Shown: positions 43,095-49,021 of the stretch, piece by piece
Numbering within the stretch: the first letter of the stretch is position 1
How the letters are laid out: every line of letters begins with the position of its first letter
NCBI RefSeq assembly: GCF_900110655.1
Contig: NZ_FOEQ01000010.1
Coordinates: forward strand, 62,001 to 126,000
Source of the DNA: Pseudomonas soli
GTDB taxonomy: Bacteria; Pseudomonadota; Gammaproteobacteria; Pseudomonadales; Pseudomonadaceae
Direction: 5' to 3'
DNA: 64,000 nt
Translations under genes and position numbers: made by a program
The notes under the pieces: model-generated
The model's database searches: none
Told to the model about the DNA's origin: nothing
The model's input: only the letters and a program-made list of their open reading frames with translations

Positions 43095-43910
43095 TTAATC
43101 GATAACCAGCTCCCATACGCCACTGGCATGCTCGATCCGCTCACCCGGCAACCGGATGCGCTGGTTGGCGCTGTAGTCATGGAAGGCGCGGGCCTTGCCG
43201 ATCAGCGACAGGTCCAGGGTCACGCTATGCCGCGACTCGCCACGCCCGGCCTCGAACAGCGTCTGGCCATACGGGTCCACCGCCAGGCTCGCCCCGACGA
43301 ACACGCAGCCATCCGGCCCTGACCCCATGCGGTTGGCGACCACGGCGAACACCTGGTTCTCCATTGCTCGCGCCATTACCGACACTCTATGCACATGGAC
43401 CTCCGGCTCGGACAGGCCGTCGGTGATCAATATCAGCTGTGCGCCCAGGGCCTTCAGCGCTCGCGCCGTCTCGGGGAACTCGCTGTCGTAGCAGATCAAC
43501 AGGCCCAGGCGCACACCGCGCCATTCGACGGTGGCGAAGCGGTCGCCCGGCACCACGATGCCGTGCTCCGGCACCCACAGGTGGGTCTTGCGGTAGGTGA
43601 GCAGGATGCCTTCGGGGGCGATGAACAATGTGGTGTTGTAGAACGTGCCGCCGTCGTTCTCGTACAGCCCCAGCACCACCGCGATATCATGCCGGCGCGC
43701 TGCCGCGACCACCGCCTGCACGGCATCGCCGTCGATGGCTTCGGACAGCATGCCGACGTCGTCCGCAGTGAGAAAACCGGTCAGGTGCGACTCGGGGAAC
43801 AGCAGGATATCGGTGTCCGGCGCGCACTGGGCCAAGGCCTCGAGGATGCCGCGCAGGTTGTGGGCGGTGTCGCCGTCGCGGGTTGTCGTCTGTACCACTT
43901 CGATCTTCAT
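43095..43910 (-). CDS. Nitrilase-superfamily carbon-nitrogen hydrolase
   Basis: A 271-residue cytoplasmic amidase. The catalytic triad is visible: Glu40 (LLFPESHL), Lys108 (TYRKTHLW) and Cys140 (LLICYDSEFPE). The superfamily covers aliphatic amidases, N-carbamoylputrescine amidase and omega-amidase. The start ATG 43910 begins the beta-sandwich (MKIEVVQT). It is divergent from the second LuxR-type regulator and near an APC permease, so an amide of an amine or polyamine pathway is a reasonable substrate guess. Confidence 0.86.
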   Translation of the reverse strand: MKIEVVQTTTRDGDTAHNLRGILEALAQCAPDTDILLFPESHLTGFLTADDVGMLSEAIDGDAVQAVVAAARRHDIAVVLGLYENDGGTFYNTTLFIAPEGILLTYRKTHLWVPEHGIVVPGDRFATVEWRGVRLGLLICYDSEFPETARALKALGAQLILITDGLSEPEVHVHRVSVMARAMENQVFAVVANRMGSGPDGCVFVGASLAVDPYGQTLFEAGRGESRHSVTLDLSLIGKARAFHDYSANQRIRLPGERIEHASGVWELVID

Positions 43911-43980
43911 GGGCAATCCGTCTCGCTGGGCCCGACCCTTCCGCGGGCGAGTGACATTTGCGAAGGGTGGTGCAAGTATG

Positions 43981-44007
43981 AAAACAATCACTGGCAAAAC
44001 AATCACT
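43981..44007 (+). promoter_or_regulatory. Tandem direct repeat AAAACAATCACT upstream of luxR paralogue 2
   Basis: Two perfect copies of the 12-mer AAAACAATCACT at 43981-43992 and 43996-44007, separated by three bases, lie in the divergent gap between the amidase and luxR paralogue 2. The 15-bp periodicity is compatible with a direct-repeat operator. Confidence 0.45.
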
Positions 44008-44015
44008 TCGACGGG

Positions 44016-44030
44016 TTAACCCGGGGGTAG
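44016..44030 (+). promoter_or_regulatory. Leader motif of luxR paralogue 2, shared with APC upstream region
   Basis: TTAACCCGGGGGTAG ends three bases before the ATG and includes the ribosome binding site. It overlaps a perfect palindrome, CGGGTTAACCCG (44012-44023). An inverse copy, TTAACCTGGGGGTAA, occurs at 44860-44874. The pairing suggests a common regulator, possibly the LuxR protein itself. Confidence 0.45.
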
Positions 44031-44033
44031 GGC

Positions 44034-44846
44034 ATGAGCTTGAGCCTGCAGGATCTTTCGTGGCACCAGGGTGTGGGCCAATGCATCGAGCACCTCGACC
44101 GGCCGAGCTTCTGGCGCATCCTGGCGACGCTGCTCGGCGATTTCGTCGAGGTCGATACTTGGGTGGCGCTGCTGTTCAGCCACGACAAGCCGTTGATTTT
44201 CGACCAGAGCCCTTACGAGCGCGAGGGCATTGATCCGCTGGTGAGCGAGTACGCCAATGGCCTGTACCTGCTCGACCCGTTCTACATCAGCAGCCGCGAG
44301 CGGCCGCTGACCGGCTTGGTGCGCCTGGCCGACGTGGCCCCGGAGCAGTTCCAGCAGACCGATTACTACCGCCTGTACTTCACCCACAACGTGGTCGCCG
44401 ACGAGGTGCAGTTCAACCTGGCCCTGGGCGATGGGCGCACGCTGTGCCTGTCGCTGGGCGGGCGCTCACGTTTCGACGCCCAGGCCATCGCCCAACTGGA
44501 GCTGGTGCGTCCCTGGCTGATCGGCCTGCTGCGCCAGCGCCTGCACTTCGAGCAACTGCCCGAGCGCGCACCGGCCAAGCCCGCGCTGGGCCTGGCCCAG
44601 GGGCGCGACGAAGCACGGCGGCAGCTGGAGTCGGTGCTCACGGCGCGGGAGCTGGACGTGGTGCGGCTGATCCTGTCGGGGCATTCGAACAAGGAGACGG
44701 CCATCAAGCTCAAGCTGTCGGCCGAGACGGTGAAGGTCCATAGACGCAATGTGTACCGCAAGCTGGACGTGAACTCCCAGAGCGAGCTGTTCTCACTGCT
44801 GTTTTTGGCCGGCGAAGACCTCGCCAGCCTGCAACCGGCGCCGTGA
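44034..44846 (+). CDS. LuxR-family transcriptional regulator (paralogue 2)
   Basis: A 270-residue homologue of the regulator at 38168-38959 over its full length (LDRPSFWRILATLLGDFVE, YANGLYLLDPFYISSRERP, LTARELDVVRLILSGHSNKETAIKL, ETVKVHRRNVYRKLDVNSQSELF). It is an orphan LuxR-type protein without luxI. It lies divergent to an amidase and upstream of an APC amine permease, so it probably controls amine-related uptake or catabolism. The ribosome binding site lies within the shared leader motif. Confidence 0.85.
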   Translation: MSLSLQDLSWHQGVGQCIEHLDRPSFWRILATLLGDFVEVDTWVALLFSHDKPLIFDQSPYEREGIDPLVSEYANGLYLLDPFYISSRERPLTGLVRLADVAPEQFQQTDYYRLYFTHNVVADEVQFNLALGDGRTLCLSLGGRSRFDAQAIAQLELVRPWLIGLLRQRLHFEQLPERAPAKPALGLAQGRDEARRQLESVLTARELDVVRLILSGHSNKETAIKLKLSAETVKVHRRNVYRKLDVNSQSELFSLLFLAGEDLASLQPAP

Positions 44847-44859
44847 TTCCCCCGCGCCA

Positions 44860-44874
44860 TTACCCCCAGGTTAA
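44860..44874 (-). promoter_or_regulatory. Motif TTAACCTGGGGGTAA upstream of the APC permease
   Basis: Minus-strand copy, 13 of 15 bases the same as the luxR paralogue 2 leader motif (44016-44030). It lies 14 bases after the luxR stop and about 250 bp before the permease. Candidate operator. Confidence 0.42.
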
Positions 44875-44928
44875 TCCTTCGACGTTATAGAAATCCGCAC
44901 CGGGATCCGCATACTGGCCCTGCACCTT

Positions 44929-44972
44929 GTAGGCGCGGGCATGCCCCGCGATCACCGGCAAAGCCGGTGCCA
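44929..44972. repeat. REP-like element
   Basis: TGTAGGCGCGGGC-ATG-CCCCGCGAT followed by the perfect hairpin CACCGGC-AAA-GCCGGTG. This is a P. putida type REP unit in the gap before the APC permease. Confidence 0.7.
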
Positions 44973-45064
44973 TCCCCGAGTTACTTGCTGTGCACGCCGT
45001 CCCTGCGCCCCGTGCAGCCAGACCGGCTGGGCAATTTCCTAGAACAATCACAAGAGGATGACCC

Positions 45065-45133
45065 ATGGCTCATTTCGCTCACGGCCCGGCCCGTGGCATC
45101 GCCCCTGCGCGCCAGGAGGCCACCCATGCCTGA
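45065..45133 (+). CDS. Possible 22-residue leader peptide overlapping the APC permease start
   Basis: A short open frame, ATG 45065 to TGA 45131-45133, with a strong AGAGGA ribosome binding site six bases upstream. It encodes a basic, His/Ala/Pro/Gly-rich peptide, and its stop lies inside the first codons of the permease gene (ATG 45126) in another frame. It could couple or gate permease translation. It may equally be chance; no conservation could be tested. Confidence 0.3.
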   Translation: MAHFAHGPARGIAPARQEATHA

Positions 45134-46442
45134 CGCCACCCCCGCAAAACTCTCCCTCACCTCCCTGACGGTCTTCGGCCTGGCCTACATGTGCCCGAGC
45201 CTGGCCATGGTGATCTTCGGCGTGATCTCCGAACGCAGCGACGGCATCGCCCCCAGCGCCTTCCTGCTGGCCACAGGCGCCATGCTGCTGTCGGCCCTGA
45301 GCTATGCCAAGCTGTCGCGCCTGTTCCCGGTGTCCGGCTCGGCCTACTACTACGCCAAGCGCCTGCTCGGCCCCGGCTGCGGCTTCGTGGTCGGCTGGGC
45401 GGTGCTGCTGGCTTACCTGTTCATGCCCATGGTCGCCTGGCTGCTGCAGTCGGTGTTCCTCAACGCCCAGTTCCCGCAGGTGCCCACCTGGGGCTGGTTG
45501 CTGATCAACATCGGCCTGACCACGGCGGTGACCGTCAGCGGCATGGCCCTGACCGATCGCCTGAACAAAGTGCTCACGGTCCTGAGCGTGGCCCTGGTGC
45601 TGTTGTTCATTGGCTACTGCCTGCGCTATGTGGCCGGCCAGCCCCAGGTCGGCTTCACCCACCCCGTATGGAATGAACACAGCACCTTGACCGGCCTCAC
45701 CGCCGCCGCCGCCATTGCCGCCTATTCGTTTCTCGGGTTCGACGCCGTGACCACCCTGGCCGAGGAGGCCGAGCAGCCCAAGCGCGACATCCCCCGGGCG
45801 GTGCTGCTGGTGATCAGCCTGGGCGGGCTGCTGTTCACGGCGGTGGCCTACCTGATGCAACTGAGCCACCCCGGCGGCCAGTTCGCCGACCCGCAAACGG
45901 CGACCTACGCGCTGTCGATCGAGGTGGGCGGGCAGTTCTTCGCCGACTTCGTCAACCTCGGCGGCATCGTCGCCGGCTTCGCCTCGTGCCTGGCGGTGCA
46001 GGTCAGCGCCAGCCGCTTGCTTTACTTCATGGGCCGCGAAGGCGTGCTGCCGCCGCGTTGTTTCGCTAAGCTGCAGGGCAAGGCGCGCACGCCGGTGTTC
46101 AACCTGTTGCTGATTGCCGGGCTGGGATTGATCGGGATCGGCGCGGATGTGAGCTCGGCCGCTTCGCTGATCAACTTCGGCGCGTTCCTGGCGTTTGCGG
46201 CGGTGAATGTGTGCGTGATTGCGTACTACCTGCGTGAGCGGCGCAAGCAGCGGTTGAGCGGGGTGGGGTTCGTGGTGTTTCCGCTGCTGGCGATTGGGGT
46301 GAACCTGTATCTGCTGTCGCTGCTGAGCACGGTGGTGATACTGGCCGGGGTGGCTTGGCTGGTGTGTGGCGGGTTGTACCTGATGTGGCTGACGGCGGGG
46401 TTCAGCAAGCCCACGCCGGGGCTCATGGAGGTCGAGACCTGA
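45126..46442 (+). CDS. APC-family amino acid/amine permease
   Basis: A 438-residue permease with twelve helices. LTVFGLAYMCPSLAMVIFGVISERSDG, SALSYAKLSRLFPVSGSAYYYA and YSFLGFDAVTTLAEEAEQPKRDIPRAVL are typical of APC members such as the putrescine importer PuuP and related permeases. AGGAGG lies seven bases upstream of ATG 45126. The frame opens earlier, at 44967, without similarity. Placement after a LuxR regulator and near an amidase and a polyamine-binding protein supports an amine or amino-acid substrate. Confidence 0.86.
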   Translation: MPDATPAKLSLTSLTVFGLAYMCPSLAMVIFGVISERSDGIAPSAFLLATGAMLLSALSYAKLSRLFPVSGSAYYYAKRLLGPGCGFVVGWAVLLAYLFMPMVAWLLQSVFLNAQFPQVPTWGWLLINIGLTTAVTVSGMALTDRLNKVLTVLSVALVLLFIGYCLRYVAGQPQVGFTHPVWNEHSTLTGLTAAAAIAAYSFLGFDAVTTLAEEAEQPKRDIPRAVLLVISLGGLLFTAVAYLMQLSHPGGQFADPQTATYALSIEVGGQFFADFVNLGGIVAGFASCLAVQVSASRLLYFMGREGVLPPRCFAKLQGKARTPVFNLLLIAGLGLIGIGADVSSAASLINFGAFLAFAAVNVCVIAYYLRERRKQRLSGVGFVVFPLLAIGVNLYLLSLLSTVVILAGVAWLVCGGLYLMWLTAGFSKPTPGLMEVET

Positions 46443-46470
46443 AAGCGCAGGGTTTCCAGGTCAGGTATCT

Positions 46471-46515
46471 GGTGGGAGCGGGCTTGCCCCGCGATCATCG
46501 GCAGTGCCGGTGCCA
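46471..46515. repeat. REP-like element
   Basis: GGTGGGAGCGGGCTTGCCCCGCGAT followed by a CGGCAGTGCCGG hairpin, between the convergent APC permease and GNAT genes; a typical P. putida REP unit. Confidence 0.75.
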
Positions 46516-46574
46516 AGCACTGCGACGCTCGAATGAACACCCTGCTGGGTTAGGCCGAGCGCATGTGAGTGGAC

Positions 46575-47240
46575 TCACTCATAACCCATTTTCAGGTCTT
46601 GGGCTTGGGCTGCCAGCTCATTCATCACCACACGGCTGCCCTTGTCTCGGTTGTCCTTGTAGGCAATCAGCTCGGAGAACGCGATAGCCCGCTCGCCTTC
46701 AGCGCTGGCATGGGGGATTGTTCCCTCATCCAGCAGCTTCGCCAGATGCTCGCAAGAAACGTTAATCGCGAGGGCCGCCTCCGTCATGGTCAGCGTGGAC
46801 TTTTCCAGGACAATGGTGCGTTCCACACCATGGAATTCATCACGAAGCTTCCGATACCCCAAGCGCGCGTAGAACCCTTGGGCGGTGATGGATGAAGGAA
46901 CGCTCAGTGCCGTGACACCTGCCCTGATCGCTGCAGCATGAACGGCCTCCATCAACCGTTTGCCGACACCTGTCCGATGATGGATTGGAGCGACGAACAC
47001 TGTCCTGACAACCTCGCCATCCAGGCTTGCCGTCCCCAGCAATTCGTTTTGGTTGACTGCTACGAATACCATTCGGCTATCGAGCAATGCACTGACCGCC
47101 GCAGGTGAAAAGCTCTGCTCGACCTGGGCGATCACCTCTGCCGGGTAATCCCGCGAGTTGGATTCGCGCAATGCCGTGATCACGATGCGGCTGATGGCTT
47201 CTGCGTCTTCGCGCTGAGCGCGGCGGATATGACATTCCAT
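46575..47240 (-). CDS. GNAT acetyltransferase fused to an excisionase-type antitoxin domain
   Basis: A 221-residue two-domain protein. Residues 1-146 form a GNAT acetyltransferase (VRTVFVAPIHHRTGVGKRLMEAV holds the acetyl-CoA loop; GFYARLGYRKL is the usual last helix/strand). Residues 149-221 match the small excisionase-family antitoxins that pair with PIN toxins: TMTEAALAINVSCEHLAKLLDEG helix-turn-helix, IAFSELIAYKDNRD, and the toxin-blocking tail ending ...QDLKMGYE. The antitoxin part could also start alone at Met152. No toxin gene follows. The reading frame is continuous. I infer a GNAT that has captured an antitoxin, or an antitoxin attached to an enzyme. Confidence 0.78.
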   Translation of the reverse strand: MECHIRRAQREDAEAISRIVITALRESNSRDYPAEVIAQVEQSFSPAAVSALLDSRMVFVAVNQNELLGTASLDGEVVRTVFVAPIHHRTGVGKRLMEAVHAAAIRAGVTALSVPSSITAQGFYARLGYRKLRDEFHGVERTIVLEKSTLTMTEAALAINVSCEHLAKLLDEGTIPHASAEGERAIAFSELIAYKDNRDKGSRVVMNELAAQAQDLKMGYE

Positions 47241-47302
47241 GGAGACATCCCGAATTTATGCCCAAAGCTTAGTCGGTGTAGGAGCGGCGTTTACCTGTGA
47301 AG

Positions 47303-47572
47303 TCAGTGCTTCATCCCCAGCTCCGCATCATCCATCAGCGCCTTGGCCAGCGCGCTCAGGTAATACGATGCCCAGATCAGCTGAGGTTTTTCCTCCATGA
47401 TCCCGGTGATGGTCAGGTCGCACACGCAGCCCATCAACTCCGAAGCCTGTTCCCGTGCGTGCTGGCAAGGGATGCCGGGTTCGATGCAGAACAGCGGGTC
47501 GGTATGCCCTTCACCCTGGTAGAACCGGGTCTTGCCCACCGTGGTGTGGGGCGTGGTGTCGTCTGTGCTCAT
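47303..47572 (-). CDS. DUF3077 family protein
   Basis: An 89-residue protein (TRFYQGEGHTDPLFCIEPGIPCQHAREQASELMGCVCDLTITG...ASYYLSALAKALMDDAE). It matches the small DUF3077 family, frequent in Pseudomonas, with conserved cysteines. Function unknown. On the same strand as the DUF6124 gene, 154 bp upstream. Confidence 0.75.
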   Translation of the reverse strand: MSTDDTTPHTTVGKTRFYQGEGHTDPLFCIEPGIPCQHAREQASELMGCVCDLTITGIMEEKPQLIWASYYLSALAKALMDDAELGMKH

Positions 47573-47670
47573 TGCTCAATCTCCCTGAAATGATCGGTGC
47601 CTGGGCGAGCTCTCGCAGTTAGATCCGCTATCAGCTACACACCATCTGCCGCGCAGCCACGCCGATCCTC

Positions 47671-47700
47671 TGTGGGAGCCGGCTTGCCGGCGATGAGGCC
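47671..47700. repeat. REP-like element
   Basis: TGTGGGAGCCGGCTTGCCGGCGATGAGGCC contains the imperfect hairpin GCCGGC-TT-GCCGGC. It is the CCGGC variant of the Pseudomonas REP family, between two small DUF genes. Confidence 0.7.
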
Positions 47701-47726
47701 AGCCCAGGCAACCCATGGCTAACGGC

Positions 47727-47972
47727 CTAGTGCAGTGTGCGAGGCTCCACCTGCGGCATCTGCACCTGAATCAACGCCGATTCGAGCAGCACCCGCAGCG
47801 CCTCCATTTCATGCATCGCGGCCATGACCAGAATCGACACGGGCGACTTGGGATGCAGCAGAACAGCCTGATGCGCCACGGTCTGCGCGCAGAGGGCGTA
47901 CTCCGTGGCCTGGATGATGGTGTCTTCGAGAGAGTGGTGGTTGTGGGGTGGATCGGGGACGATCTTTAACAT
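47727..47972 (-). CDS. DUF6124 family protein
   Basis: An 81-residue helical protein (MLKIVPDPPHNHHSLEDTIIQATEYALCAQTVAHQAVLL, then MHEMEALRVLLESALIQVQM), matching the short DUF6124 proteins of Pseudomonas. Function unknown. The start at 47972 has GGGAAA upstream; the open frame extends further but without similarity. Its promoter region holds a striking 15-bp inverted repeat. Confidence 0.75.
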   Translation of the reverse strand: MLKIVPDPPHNHHSLEDTIIQATEYALCAQTVAHQAVLLHPKSPVSILVMAAMHEMEALRVLLESALIQVQMPQVEPRTLH

Positions 47973-48023
47973 AACAATTTCCCTTTGGTGGTGCCGCCAC
48001 CTGCCTGCTGTCAAACAGTAGGG

Positions 48024-48105
48024 TGGCAGCTGTACGTGGGTTGACAGACCGGCGGAAATTGCAAAGTTCCGGCGCACGCAAGCGTGCCCGCACGTACAGC
48101 TGCCA
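48024..48105. repeat. 15-bp inverted repeat enclosing 52 bp
   Basis: Arms TGGCAGCTGTACGTG (48024-48038) and its exact complement (48091-48105). The interior contains GCACGC-AA-GCGTGC (48074-48087). Located 52-133 bp upstream of the DUF6124 gene. It may form a large structured leader or be a miniature element. Confidence 0.6.
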
Positions 48106-48298
48106 TAAAGGTTGAGCTGCATGCAATTTGCCGTCACAGCCTGTCAAAGCTGTATCGTTGATGTGCAACGATAGGCCGAGACTAGAGCCCCACCAGGGAG
48201 ACCGCAACGGAAAAAAGGCGGCAGAAGTATGTTTGGGAAATGGACTACAAGGAAGGGGTAGATTCTGATTTTTCAGCTTGATGAGTACCCACCTTCAA

Positions 48299-48328
48299 AA
48301 AAGCCTTCGCATCTAGGGGAAGGCTTTT
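48299..48328 (-). terminator. Rho-independent terminator of the cytochrome c gene
   Basis: Arms AAAAGCCTTC/GAAGGCTTTT (48299-48308 and 48319-48328) with a T-run in the minus-strand reading, about 118 bp after the cytochrome c stop. It could act in both directions. Confidence 0.75.
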
Positions 48329-48445
48329 GTGGGCAGAGAGAGATAGGATAACAGTTTCATGGTCGATTTCGGGTCAGCCAGTATAAGCTTAAAGCTCAGG
48401 GTAAGTTTTCCTTGTCAGGCGCTATGCGGCGCATCCAGCTGAGGG

Positions 48446-48829
48446 TTATTGAGTGACATTTCTCAAGTATTCGATAAGGTCCGCGCGTTCTTGAGGCTTT
48501 TTAAGTCCTGCGAAAGCCATTTTTGTTCCGGGTATGTAATGCCTGGGGTTAAGTAGGTATTCAAAAAGTGTGGCGGTTTCCCACGTTATACCCCTGTATT
48601 TGTTTCCATCGGTGTAGATATAGTTTTTCGCGAATCCCGTAGTGCTGCCAAACAGGCCGTGGAGATTAGGGCCTTCCATATTAGGGCCATCCTTTTCGGT
48701 CGTATGGCATTGTGAACATCGGATAGCAAAAATTCTCTTTCCGCTTTCAATATTGCCTTGAGGTAATGGGTCCGAGGCCGCTGCTTGTGTGCTTAAAATG
48801 GTAAATATGATCCAAGTTAATCGTTTCAT
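48446..48829 (-). CDS. Mitochondrial-like class I cytochrome c
   Basis: A 127-residue periplasmic cytochrome c with a signal peptide (cleaved after AAAS). The haem motif is CSQCH (Cys38, Cys41, His42) and the distal ligand is Met104 in YIPGTKMAFAG. From GNIESGKRIF to the end it aligns without gaps to animal cytochrome c; GPNLHGLFG, KYRGITW and ERADLIEYL are near-identical. The gene is visibly more A/T-rich than its neighbours and stands alone with its own terminator, which suggests horizontal transfer. Electron transfer between a bc1 complex and an oxidase, or to a reductase, is the family role; partners here are unknown. Confidence 0.88.
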   Translation of the reverse strand: MKRLTWIIFTILSTQAAASDPLPQGNIESGKRIFAIRCSQCHTTEKDGPNMEGPNLHGLFGSTTGFAKNYIYTDGNKYRGITWETATLFEYLLNPRHYIPGTKMAFAGLKKPQERADLIEYLRNVTQ

Positions 48830-48946
48830 ACCTGTTCTCCGCTTATCAGGTCACAGGTAGGTTGTACACCTTGGACATCTCGTCAGATACTGGTAAAAAT
48901 GTCAGGTCAGGCGTTGTGGTTGATGGTTCGGGTTATGTGTCGTGAA

Positions 48947-48965
48947 GGGTGATGGCCTATCACCC
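48947..48965 (-). terminator. Hairpin after the npp operon
   Basis: GGGTGAT-GGCCT-ATCACCC, 57 bp after the nppD stop in the minus direction. Perfect 7-bp stem, no strong T-tract. Probable end of the peptide-importer transcript. Confidence 0.4.
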
Positions 48966-49021
48966 GCTCGCCCGGCAATCCTCTTAACGACATAAATGCG
49001 GTGGCTTGGAGGTATATGAGT

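Larger units (their letters stand above)
47973..48445. other. 473-bp gene-free interval with inverted repeats and a terminator
   Basis: No coding frame of note. It holds the leader of the DUF6124 gene, a 15-bp inverted repeat pair (48024-48038 and 48091-48105), a hairpin ATCGTTG-ATGTG-CAACGAT (48154-48172), a terminator (48299-48328) and A/T-rich sequence after 48200 which begins the cytochrome c region. Confidence 0.6.

Noticed and set aside
48024..48240. Possible tRNA or small RNA in the structured interval
   Set aside because: No cloverleaf, no CCA end, no T-loop consensus; only inverted repeats can be supported.
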